Source of the DNA: JAQUGA01 sp964521105 | Lineage (GTDB): Bacteria > Bacteroidota > Bacteroidia > Bacteroidales > WCHB1-69 | DNA: 23,467 bases | Assembly: GCA_964521105.1 (NCBI GenBank) | Contig: CAZFPO010000036.1 | Span: 1-23,467 of the forward strand | Reading direction: 5' to 3' | In this document: positions 1 to 6,860 of the stretch, piece after piece | Layout of the letters: every line of letters begins with the position of its first letter | How positions within the stretch are numbered: the stretch's first letter is position 1 | Made by a program: the position numbers and the translations under genes | Notes under the pieces: model-generated | What the model saw: only the letters and a program-made list of their open reading frames with translations | Told to the model about the DNA's origin: nothing | Database searches by the model: none

Positions 1-242
1 CGATATAAGATTATAAGAATACTCCTAAAAGTTGCATTTACTAATTGAACTTACGGATTTTAAAAAACCAATTCACCCATTTCGGAGCATCAAGTATTCT
101 GAAATATTGATGTTTCTGATATGATTTTAAAAAAAAGAGTTGAAGTTATGAGAGATTATACTTCAAAAGAATAAGCTTTTTATTTGTTGTAGTCCGTGTC
201 CTAAGTCGGAGACTTAGGACAGCGGTATTATATCCCCAAAAA
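1..242. other. Gene-free left edge
   Basis: No reading frame with a start codon and protein-like composition is visible here on either strand. The minus strand stays open for about 34 codons between the stops at 146-148 and 41-43, but it has no ATG. It could be the decayed end of a gene or chance. The only clear structure is the GC-rich hairpin at 194-225, listed separately. Confidence 0.5.
194..225. repeat. REP-like perfect inverted repeat
   Basis: Arms at 198-207 (GTCCTAAGTC) and 211-220 (GACTTAGGAC) are perfectly complementary around the 3-base loop GGA. The pair 197/221 extends the stem to 11 bp, and CCG (194-196) pairs with CGG (223-225) across a one-base bulge. The element is much richer in G+C than the AT-rich DNA around it. 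No T-run follows on either strand, so it is not a standard intrinsic terminator. It lies about 18 bases beyond the stop codon of the leftward lipoprotein gene, a common position for REP-type palindromes. That it is a dispersed repeat is inference; only one copy is seen in this window. Confidence 0.5.
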
Positions 243-809
243 TTAATGTTTAATTCCCAAATCGTCAAATATTTTATTTCGATTGTCATTATTTTCTATT
301 TCAAAACCATATTTTTTAGCAAAACCATTTTGGAAATCAATAAATTTTGAATCCGCTGCATTTTTTTCCGTAAGGATTTCATCATATAATTTATTACATT
401 CATCTAAGTCTTCTTGTGTCATTTTTTCGCCTTTTTCTAAAATAGAAATAATGTTGACCCATTTTGTATCACAAAGCAATTCTACTGTTTTGTAATAGTC
501 GATAGCTATGTTTTTGTAATCCGATGAATTGTCAAAATCAGCTAAGTTTTTTACTTCTTCACTAGATGTTTTTAATTGGGTTTTAATTAAAACAAGTTGT
601 TCATTCATTAATTTTAAAGTACTTGGGTCATAGGTGTTAACATCGTATTTATCCCAATTTTCATCCAAATTATTGTATAAATCATCAACATCTTCGGTTG
701 GTTCAATTATCGATTCATTATACTTTAAAGCATCTTTAGGACTAGTTGAATTACACGAAGTAAATCCTATAATAATTAGGATAAAAAAAACAGGAATAAG
801 CTTTTTCAT
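243..809 (-). CDS. Putative helical surface lipoprotein of unknown function
   Basis: This is a 188-residue protein starting at the ATG at 807-809; a longer frame reaches 845, but only the MKKLIPVFF start gives a proper type II signal peptide. A short lysine region, a hydrophobic core and a lipobox ending GFTSC put the lipidated cysteine at residue 19. A Ser/Asn-containing, acidic mature protein follows and looks almost entirely helical, with no cysteine-rich or catalytic motif. It probably sits on the periplasmic face of a membrane or on the cell surface. It is divergent from the three-gene cluster starting at 945, and a TAnnTTTG box lies upstream at 857-864. The shape resembles small helical lipoproteins common in Bacteroidota (possibly the LIC11966-type surface proteins), but I do not recognise the family with confidence. 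Confidence 0.8.
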   Translation of the reverse strand: MKKLIPVFFILIIIGFTSCNSTSPKDALKYNESIIEPTEDVDDLYNNLDENWDKYDVNTYDPSTLKLMNEQLVLIKTQLKTSSEEVKNLADFDNSSDYKNIAIDYYKTVELLCDTKWVNIISILEKGEKMTQEDLDECNKLYDEILTEKNAADSKFIDFQNGFAKKYGFEIENNDNRNKIFDDLGIKH

Positions 810-856
810 AATTTTAAAATTAAATAAATAATTAAGTAATAACAATGGTTTCTTTA

Positions 857-864
857 CAAAGATA
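857..864 (-). promoter_or_regulatory. Candidate -7 box for lipoprotein gene
   Basis: The minus strand reads TATCTTTG, an exact match to the Bacteroidota -7 consensus TAnnTTTG, about 48 bases before the ATG at 809. The nearest upstream TTG is only 12 bases away, closer than usual for a -33 element, so the promoter is partial by motif. Confidence 0.4.
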
Positions 865-944
865 GAAAATAAATCACAAATATTTTAATGATTAGGTTTA
901 AATTCATTAATTATTTTTTATTAATTTTACGAAAAAACAACATT

Positions 945-1496
945 ATGTTACAAGAAAATATTGATTTTATCGTAATCAAACGAGCTGGAATGTTCGATGG
1001 TAGTCGTTTAAAACAATTGGCAGGAAACTTAATCGTTACAAAAAATTGTGTTATATACAATGTTGTCGAAAACATCGATGTAATGGGAAAAGTTACAAAT
1101 GCTATGGGGTCAAAACACGAAGATGATTACAGGCTGGACGCGTCTGGCGAAGCTAGGAATATTACAGATGCTGTTCACAACGTAAAAGTTGCAACAAAAG
1201 ACCTAAAAGCGAGTTGGTCGGATGCAAAGGATGATTTTGCAAAATTGAAAATCTTTGGGAAAGCAGCAGATATAGTTAGGCAAATTGCAAAGGAGTGTGA
1301 TTCTGTGAGTGAATTTGAAAAACTTGTAATTGAAATGTATTCCGAAAACCCTAAAAGTTTTGTAATTCCATTGGGAGATGTTAAAAAAGTAAAAGCTGGC
1401 TTTTTTTCGGGTTTGCAATTGCATTTGCAAGATGGAACGGTAAAAAAGTTTGGACCACACGGTAGATCAAAAGTTAAAAAAATGATAGGAATTTAA
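945..1496 (+). CDS. Hypothetical soluble protein, possible PH/GRAM-like fold
   Basis: This is a 183-residue protein. The ATG at 945 (MLQENIDFIV) is preferred over an in-frame ATG at 888, which would add an AT-rich, unlikely leader. There is no signal peptide or membrane segment, so it should be cytoplasmic. The N-terminal part (about 28-42, NLIVTKNCVIYNV) and the C-terminal part (about 138-170, including FVIPLGDVKKVKAG and LHLQDGTVKKFG) look like beta strands followed by a basic C-terminal helix, separated by a charged helical stretch (about 70-130). Beta strands then a terminal helix, with a phrase like 'I-P-L-x-D-V-K-K-V', is the layout of bacterial PH/GRAM-like domains. That is a fold-level guess only. 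It is first of three co-directional genes, with 9 bases to the next start. Confidence 0.75.
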   Translation: MLQENIDFIVIKRAGMFDGSRLKQLAGNLIVTKNCVIYNVVENIDVMGKVTNAMGSKHEDDYRLDASGEARNITDAVHNVKVATKDLKASWSDAKDDFAKLKIFGKAADIVRQIAKECDSVSEFEKLVIEMYSENPKSFVIPLGDVKKVKAGFFSGLQLHLQDGTVKKFGPHGRSKVKKMIGI

Positions 1497-1505
1497 TTTT
1501 TTAGT

Positions 1506-2213
1506 ATGAACAATCAAAATAAAACCTTTCGTAATATCGATTTGATATTTTCGGCAATATTTGCATTTCAGCTCATGGTTTTTATCATTCTTATGATTCA
1601 AACTTCAGACAGTAAAGGATTTAAAGCGTTGGTTGGATTTGTTGGAATTCCAATGGCTGTAACCTCCGTTGTAATGGGAATGGTAAAAAAAACAGATGAA
1701 GAGCAAAACACAAAAATAAATTGGTATAAAATTATTACTCTTTTATCATTAATTTATGTGGTAATAAATTTCTTTTATCTGTTTTATTCTAATTATAAAC
1801 AGTTTCATTTACTATACGAAGCCTCGGTTCTACCGGGTTCAATTGCGTTATTAAGCAGTTTACTTGGTGGTATTGTGGTTGGAACTCGAGTTACAATAGT
1901 TAATCCCGCAAAAGAGGGTGCCGGATTTACAATTGCTAGAATTGTTTTAATTATTTTATTCCTCATTATTTTTGTTAAAATATACTATCCCACTTTAATA
2001 TATTTAATCGCGGTTTTTACTAATAACAAAGACCTGTTTACTTCGCTAAATTTTAATAGTTTTAACAGTAGCTTATTAAGAAACGTTGGAAACATCTATG
2101 AGTGGCATCTTAATTTTATAGTTGCAGCCTTTGTTCAGTATAGCTTTTATCACAAATTTTGGTGGAAGGGTAGTATTAGTAATGCAAATAAAAAATCCGA
2201 TGAGAATTATTAA
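1506..2213 (+). CDS. Hypothetical polytopic inner-membrane protein
   Basis: This is a 235-residue protein with about six hydrophobic segments (approximately 11-31, 41-60, 75-95, 107-127, 143-171 and 200-217) joined by short charged loops, and a hydrophilic tail rich in Ser, Asn and Lys. I see no transporter, kinase or protease motif and do not recognise a family. The start ATG at 1506 follows the stop of the preceding gene by 9 bases. Its 3' end overlaps the start of the secreted glycine-rich gene (14 bases if that gene starts at 2200, 32 if at 2182). Tight spacing suggests the three are co-expressed and that this protein may anchor or export a partner; this is inference from context. Confidence 0.75.
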   Translation: MNNQNKTFRNIDLIFSAIFAFQLMVFIILMIQTSDSKGFKALVGFVGIPMAVTSVVMGMVKKTDEEQNTKINWYKIITLLSLIYVVINFFYLFYSNYKQFHLLYEASVLPGSIALLSSLLGGIVVGTRVTIVNPAKEGAGFTIARIVLIILFLIIFVKIYYPTLIYLIAVFTNNKDLFTSLNFNSFNSSLLRNVGNIYEWHLNFIVAAFVQYSFYHKFWWKGSISNANKKSDENY

Positions 2214-3249
2214 ATATCTATGTTTATCTTGTTTCATAGGTGTATTTATATTTACTCTTCATGGTGCAAAAATCAAAGGTAAAGTTTTATCGGTAGTAGT
2301 TTCGTATGATTCTTCTCGGGTTTCGGGTGGTTTTGTTTTCCCTGGTTCAAAAATTCCGTTAACAATTAAAATTCATACCAAAAAGAATGACTACTCTTTT
2401 TCGGGCAAAGAATGGAACGATTTAAAAATGGAGATGGAGCTTACCAATGCAGCATTTACCGATGGAGTATTATGTATCACTAAAGATGCCAAAGCCCTAA
2501 ACGAAAAAGGGGTTCTGGCAAAGTTTAGATATAAAAACAAAATGGAATTAGAGCAAGTGTTAGTTTTTAAATTTAATTTAAAAGAGAGTGCAAAATCGAT
2601 AGAATTAAAGACAAATACAAATAAATTTATTCATTTAGGGGAAGAATTTAACGTTGAAAGTAGCTTAATTTTTAAAGATGGAAGCAAAATTTCCGAGTAT
2701 GATTCTCCAAATTTGCTTCAGTATAAAGTTTATGGGGGTGTATACGAAAAGGGTAAGTTTAGAGTAAGTAATGATGCAAAAGTTCTATTTATAAACGAAC
2801 ATTTTGTTACTGTATTAGCTTTTTTACCCGACAATCCTGAAATTAATGCTCAAATAAAAATACCCGTTCGATACGATAAAGGATTTTTGTTTAACAAAAT
2901 GGCGGGTAAAGTTGGTTTAAGTGGTGAAGATGGTCGTTCGTATAAACCTTACGGTCTTATTCGCCCTCGCGATGGAGAGTCAGGGGGCGATGGCACATCG
3001 GGAAATACAGGTGGAAATGGAACAAACCTCGAGGTTTACATTAAATCATCATGGGATAACACATTAAAGGATACCATATTAAAAATTAAAATTATTGGAA
3101 ATAACGAAACATTGAACTATGCTTTGGATGTTCGTAGTGGCTCATTAATAATTGATGTGTCTGGCGGAAAAGGTGGTAATGGCGGAAAAGGTGGCAATGG
3201 AAGATATGGTAAAGATGCTAAAGAGAATACTGAAAAGCCTGAAAAGTAG
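2200..3249 (+). CDS. Secreted beta-rich protein with GGX repeats, cut by in-frame TAG
   Basis: This is a 349-residue product from the ATG at 2200 (MRIIKYLCLS), chosen because it leads directly into a Sec-type signal peptide (to about residue 23, ending near LHGA). ATG 2182 is an alternative. The mature part (about 25-235) alternates short hydrophobic and polar residues as in beta-sandwich domains. A glycine-rich stretch follows (about 239-277, with GESGGDG and GGNG), then a strand-rich segment (about 278-320), then GGKGGNGGKGGNG (about 322-334) and a lysine/glutamate linker. The frame ends at TAG (3247-3249), but the next 106 codons in the same frame continue the same glycine-rich pattern to a TAA at 3568-3570. 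The full protein was therefore probably about 456 residues. It is likely periplasmic or cell-surface; no enzyme motif is seen and the function is unknown. Confidence 0.7.
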   Translation: MRIIKYLCLSCFIGVFIFTLHGAKIKGKVLSVVVSYDSSRVSGGFVFPGSKIPLTIKIHTKKNDYSFSGKEWNDLKMEMELTNAAFTDGVLCITKDAKALNEKGVLAKFRYKNKMELEQVLVFKFNLKESAKSIELKTNTNKFIHLGEEFNVESSLIFKDGSKISEYDSPNLLQYKVYGGVYEKGKFRVSNDAKVLFINEHFVTVLAFLPDNPEINAQIKIPVRYDKGFLFNKMAGKVGLSGEDGRSYKPYGLIRPRDGESGGDGTSGNTGGNGTNLEVYIKSSWDNTLKDTILKIKIIGNNETLNYALDVRSGSLIIDVSGGKGGNGGKGGNGRYGKDAKENTEKPEK

Positions 3250-3570
3250 AAAGAAGCAGGAAATGGTGGCGATGGGGGAAATGGAGGAAGTGCCGGTAAT
3301 GGAGGAAATGGAGGAGGAGTTGTTCTTCACATTGATCCTTCGGCAGAATCGTATATTTATTTAGTGAAAATAATTCAAAATGGAGGATTGGCTGGCAGTC
3401 CAGGTTCGGGAGGACAAGGTGGAAAAGGAGGCTCCGGTTCAGGGCTTTTGAACAATGGAAGTATTCCTGCTGGAAAAGATGGAGCCGATGGAAAACCCGG
3501 AAATACTGCATCCGATGGTAATCAAGGGAAATTTATCCTAATAAAAGAACCTGTTTCTTTAGATTATTAA
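3250..3570 (+). pseudogene. Severed C-terminal part of the glycine-rich protein
   Basis: This continues the frame of the preceding gene past the TAG at 3247-3249. The reading gives KEAGNGGDGGNGGSAGNGG, then a short beta-like segment (VVLHIDPSAESYIYLVKII), then more glycine-rich sequence with GGQGGKGGSGSG and GKDGADGKPGN, ending FILIKEPVSLDY and TAA. Keeping frame, glycine periodicity and strand/loop alternation shows this is coding sequence separated by a single stop codon, not random DNA. Internal re-initiation would only be possible at a GTG at 3364 and would lack a signal peptide. Possible causes are a recent nonsense mutation (for example from AAG or CAG), a base-call error, or readthrough. 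TAG acts as a normal stop elsewhere in the window. Confidence 0.65.
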
Positions 3571-3612
3571 CCGTGGTAAGAAAAATTTGTATTTTTCCAA
3601 AACCAATTTCCA

Positions 3613-3636
3613 ATTGAATAATATTCAATATTTTTT
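3613..3636 (+). terminator. Weak AT-rich hairpin between convergent genes
   Basis: ATTGAATA (3613-3620) and TATTCAAT (3622-3629) are complementary arms almost without a loop, followed by A and six T's (3631-3636). The element lies between the stop of the glycine-rich frame (3570) and the stop of rsmA (3646). All pairs except one are A-T, so stability is low. Confidence 0.3.
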
Positions 3637-3645
3637 CTTCCGTTT

Positions 3646-4413
3646 CTATTTTTGTAGATTAATGCTTTTACAAATTTCTACAAATTGTTGCACATTAAGT
3701 TGCTCTGGTCGATTTGATAAATATTTTTCATCTACATTACTAATGTCAACTGAAAGAGGTTTTATGGAGTTCCTGATGGTTTTTCGGCGTTGATTAAAGG
3801 TTGTTTTAACTACTTGAAAAAACAGTTTTTCATCGCAGTCGAGTGTGAAATTTTCCTTTCGAGTGAGTTTAATCACTCCCGATTGAACATTTGGAGGTGG
3901 TGAAAAAACATCGGGCGAAACCGAAAATAAATAGGTAATGTTGTACCAAGCTTGAAGTAAAACACTTAAAATGCCGTATTCTTTAGAACCACTTGGTGAG
4001 GAAATTCGCTGAGCTACTTCTTTTTGAAACATTCCAACCACTTCAACTACCTGATTTTTATTTTCGAGTACTTTAAAGAGGATTTGACTTGAAATATTAT
4101 ATGGGAAATTGCCAATTATTGCCAATTCTCCAGAATATATTTCGTTTAAATTTAGTTTTAAAAAATCGCCCTCAATAATATTTAATGTTGGATATTTTTG
4201 TCGTAAAAACAGTACCGATTCATTATCAATTTCCGAAACTTTATAATTGGGGAAATGGGGCAACATAAATTGTGTTAGTACTCCCATTCCAGGTCCAATT
4301 TCTATAGTGTTACGCGATTTTACGGATAACGAATCCACAATTTTTTTAGCAATATTTTGGTCAGTTAAAAAATGTTGACCAAGATGTTTTTTAGCTCTAA
4401 CAGATGAAATCAT
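3646..4413 (-). CDS. rsmA: 16S rRNA dimethyladenosine transferase RsmA/KsgA
   Basis: This is a 255-residue SAM-dependent methyltransferase, close to the usual family length. RsmA dimethylates two adjacent adenines in the 3' terminal hairpin of 16S rRNA during late small-subunit assembly. The N terminus has the family signature KKHLGQHFLTD (8-18). The SAM-binding loop EIGPGMGVLTQ is at about 38-48 and the catalytic motif IV reads NFPYNIS (102-108), with Phe where Leu is common. The C-terminal helical domain includes QRRKTIRNS. The gene ends in TAG. It starts 3 bases after the stop of the TPR gene, so it is probably the last cistron of the serS-lipoprotein-TPR-rsmA group. Confidence 0.97.
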   Translation of the reverse strand: MISSVRAKKHLGQHFLTDQNIAKKIVDSLSVKSRNTIEIGPGMGVLTQFMLPHFPNYKVSEIDNESVLFLRQKYPTLNIIEGDFLKLNLNEIYSGELAIIGNFPYNISSQILFKVLENKNQVVEVVGMFQKEVAQRISSPSGSKEYGILSVLLQAWYNITYLFSVSPDVFSPPPNVQSGVIKLTRKENFTLDCDEKLFFQVVKTTFNQRRKTIRNSIKPLSVDISNVDEKYLSNRPEQLNVQQFVEICKSINLQK

Positions 4414-4416
4414 AGG

Positions 4417-6261
4417 TTAATTGTTTGTTGGGTCATTGGGAGTGTCGCCACGTAATAGTCGAAATCGTTTTCGGGCTTCATGGCTCAATAAACTACCTGG
4501 AAAAGTGGTGATAAGTTCTTTGTACAACTCCATTGCTTTGTTTTTATCGTTTAAGTAATATTGTTGAATTTCGGCTCTAAAAAACAAGGCATCATCGGTA
4601 TATAGCTCTTCGGGGTATAGGCTTATCATTTGGTTTAACAGGCTATCTGCAATAGCGTATTGATTTCTTCTGACAAATATTTGAGCTTTTTTAAATAGCA
4701 CTTCATCAAAAAGGGAATTATATAATCCAAGTTTATAAATTGAATCAAGTGTAATTAAGGCTTCGTCATCTCGATTTTTGAATAGCAATAAGTCGGCTTT
4801 AGCGTAGTATTGTAACGCTAAATTAAGCGAATCATCTTCGTCAATATTATCTTCAATTGTAAAATACAATTGCATGGCATCGTTAGCAATAAATTTTGTA
4901 GTAGCAGCTCTTAAAATATCAAGCTGAGCTTTAGCCCATTCAAATTCGCCAATATAAAATGATAGTTTTGCATTTTTAAGTTTTGCTGTTTGTCCAAGTG
5001 TATCGTTTGGAAAATCTTTTTCAACTTGTGTATATAGTAAAACGGCATCCCATATCTCATTATTGAACAATAAAATATCTGCTAATTCAATTTTTGCAGT
5101 TCCTTTTTCGCGTAGAATTAAACCAGGGTATGATATTAGACTGTCTAACAATTTAATGGCAATTTTATCCTGATTTAAATAAAATGCATTAATGTATGCC
5201 TGATTTCGAATTAACTCAGAAATACCAGGGTTAAATCCTATGTCGTTTATTGTTTTTGAATATTCCTTATCAATTTGTTTTACTTCGGTTAGATTAATAG
5301 GATAGGATTGAATAGTTTTTAAAAATTTCACTTTCAGGATTTCAATTTGAGCCAATACATATAAATTATTATTTACTCCTTTTGATAAAATATATTGATA
5401 GGCATTTATTGCATCGTCCCATTTTTTGTTTTCGGCACAGATTTTAGCTATATCAAAAACTCTATCTCCATTTTCTTTAAAACGTTTATCAATTGCTTTT
5501 GCTTGCATTAAGGCAGTTTCAAAATCTAAGTTTTGGATTGAAAGCCACATTAAAAGCAACGAATAGGATAATTTGTCGGGATATTTTTGGGTTTGTTTTA
5601 ATGTTGAGGTTCTAATAATTTCATAAATTTTACCTTCTTCATCTTTTAATAAAAGGGCTTGTAGCCGATTTTGAACGGTAAATAAATCCTGAATATTTTG
5701 ATCGATAAGATTAAAATACTCTTGTAAAGCAAGTTCATATTTTCCCATCAATTCGTAAATTGATGTAATTTCGAAAGTAAATAAAGTATTGGATTGTAAA
5801 ATTTTTCGACCGTTTTGATAGGCTTGAATCGCATATTCGTACTGACGCCGACTTAAAAAAGAGTTTGCTAAATCGGTAATATAAAAAGGCTCGGCAGGAA
5901 TGTTTTTAATAGCGTCCTCGTATTCGCGTATCGACTTTGATGTTTGGCTTGAGTTTTCGTAAACATATCCTAAATCGACTTTGTAGCGGGGTAAATTGGG
6001 GAAGCGTTTAATTTGTTTTTTAACTAATTTTTCGGCATTTTTAAAATCTTTTAGCTCAATGTACGATTGTAATAAGTAGGAGTAATAGTAAGAGTCGGGT
6101 CGATTTTCGTAAAGTTTTTCAAATAGTTCTGAAGCTTTTTCAAATTCTCGGTTGTTGTAATATTGAACCGCAATTTGTTCATCAGAATTTTGAGAAAAAA
6201 TGAAGGGTTGAGAAAAAAGAAATATTAAGGATAAAAATAGTTGTGCAACAAAACGTGTCAT
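4417..6261 (-). CDS. Periplasmic TPR-repeat protein
   Basis: This is a 614-residue exported protein. The ATG at 6261 (MTRFVAQLFLSLIFLF) starts a clear signal peptide ending near FSQ; a TTG two codons upstream is less likely. Most of the rest is tandem helical hairpins with TPR features, for example NREFEKASELFEKLYENRP near the N terminus, later AIQAYQNGRKI and, at the C terminus, DKNKAMELYKELITTFPGS followed by LSHEARKRF. The C-terminal part resembles BamD/YbgF-type TPRs in which 'FP-S-ARKR' phrases recur. No enzymatic domain is present, so a scaffold or assembly role in the envelope is likely, partner unknown. It is separated by 12 bases from the upstream lipoprotein gene and 3 from rsmA, so it is probably co-transcribed with both. 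Confidence 0.9.
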   Translation of the reverse strand: MTRFVAQLFLSLIFLFSQPFIFSQNSDEQIAVQYYNNREFEKASELFEKLYENRPDSYYYSYLLQSYIELKDFKNAEKLVKKQIKRFPNLPRYKVDLGYVYENSSQTSKSIREYEDAIKNIPAEPFYITDLANSFLSRRQYEYAIQAYQNGRKILQSNTLFTFEITSIYELMGKYELALQEYFNLIDQNIQDLFTVQNRLQALLLKDEEGKIYEIIRTSTLKQTQKYPDKLSYSLLLMWLSIQNLDFETALMQAKAIDKRFKENGDRVFDIAKICAENKKWDDAINAYQYILSKGVNNNLYVLAQIEILKVKFLKTIQSYPINLTEVKQIDKEYSKTINDIGFNPGISELIRNQAYINAFYLNQDKIAIKLLDSLISYPGLILREKGTAKIELADILLFNNEIWDAVLLYTQVEKDFPNDTLGQTAKLKNAKLSFYIGEFEWAKAQLDILRAATTKFIANDAMQLYFTIEDNIDEDDSLNLALQYYAKADLLLFKNRDDEALITLDSIYKLGLYNSLFDEVLFKKAQIFVRRNQYAIADSLLNQMISLYPEELYTDDALFFRAEIQQYYLNDKNKAMELYKELITTFPGSLLSHEARKRFRLLRGDTPNDPTNN

Positions 6262-6273
6262 AAACAAAATTAT

Positions 6274-6849
6274 TTATTTGTTTCGCTTTGCAGCAGGCTT
6301 TTTTGATTGATAAACGGGTATTAGTTGACTGATTTTGGGGGATAAGGAATCGAATATCTCAACTTGCGATTTTATCATGTTAAAGTAAGTGTTTGAGGTT
6401 TCAATAATTTTTTCACACTCATTTGTTTCAATGGTAAAATATTTTTGTAATTCCTCTTTTCGCATCGAATGAGACTTCATGTCTTCTTTTAAGCTAGTTA
6501 ACTGATGTATTTGAAAATTAATATCATCAATTATTCTTTTCAATTTTTTATCATGACGGCGAAAAGGTTTTTGAACATTAATAAAATTATTAATCATTGC
6601 AAAATTTGAATCGGGTTTCGAAAAGTTGTATATTGAATCGATAGTTGTATATAATTTTTTAAAGGTGTCGTTTTTAGCTGAAATTTTTTCAACCGAATAC
6701 ACATTTAACCGTTCAATGTTTTTATTTAAAACAGTTACCATTGAGTCAATTTGAGATATTTCTTCCGAGAATGAAGGTCCACATGATGAAATAAAAAAGG
6801 AGACAATCATCAACAAAAAGGCATAAGGGATAATTTTGTTTTTTTTCAT
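6274..6849 (-). CDS. Small helical lipoprotein of unknown function
   Basis: This is a 191-residue protein starting with MKKNKIIPYAFLLMIVSFF and a lipobox ending ISSC, so the lipidated cysteine is residue 23. The mature part is highly helical and charged, with long heptad-like stretches (about 30-60 and 95-170), and ends in a lysine/alanine-rich tail (KKPAAKRNK). There are no catalytic motifs. It sits between serS (11 bases upstream) and the TPR gene (12 bases downstream). Lipoproteins beside exported TPR proteins often form one complex, so an envelope partnership with the next gene is a reasonable inference. I do not recognise a named family. Confidence 0.85.
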   Translation of the reverse strand: MKKNKIIPYAFLLMIVSFFISSCGPSFSEEISQIDSMVTVLNKNIERLNVYSVEKISAKNDTFKKLYTTIDSIYNFSKPDSNFAMINNFINVQKPFRRHDKKLKRIIDDINFQIHQLTSLKEDMKSHSMRKEELQKYFTIETNECEKIIETSNTYFNMIKSQVEIFDSLSPKISQLIPVYQSKKPAAKRNK

Positions 6850-6860
6850 GACGTAAAATT

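Noticed and set aside
41..148. Possible gene remnant on the minus strand, about 34 open codons
   Set aside because: No start codon, too short, and no recognisable family; open by chance is equally likely in AT-rich DNA.
198..220. Palindrome as an intrinsic terminator of the lipoprotein gene
   Set aside because: No T-run follows the stem on the minus strand, or on the plus strand.
3247..3249. TAG as a recoded sense codon (alternative code or pyrrolysine)
   Set aside because: rsmA and the wza-like gene end in TAG at the expected place, and no recoding element is seen after this one.
3145..3511. Overlapping open frames on both strands across the glycine-rich region
   Set aside because: They follow from GGN/GGA-rich codons of the real gene read in other frames; their products are low-complexity (Met/Glu or His/Leu/Phe rich) without signals or domains.
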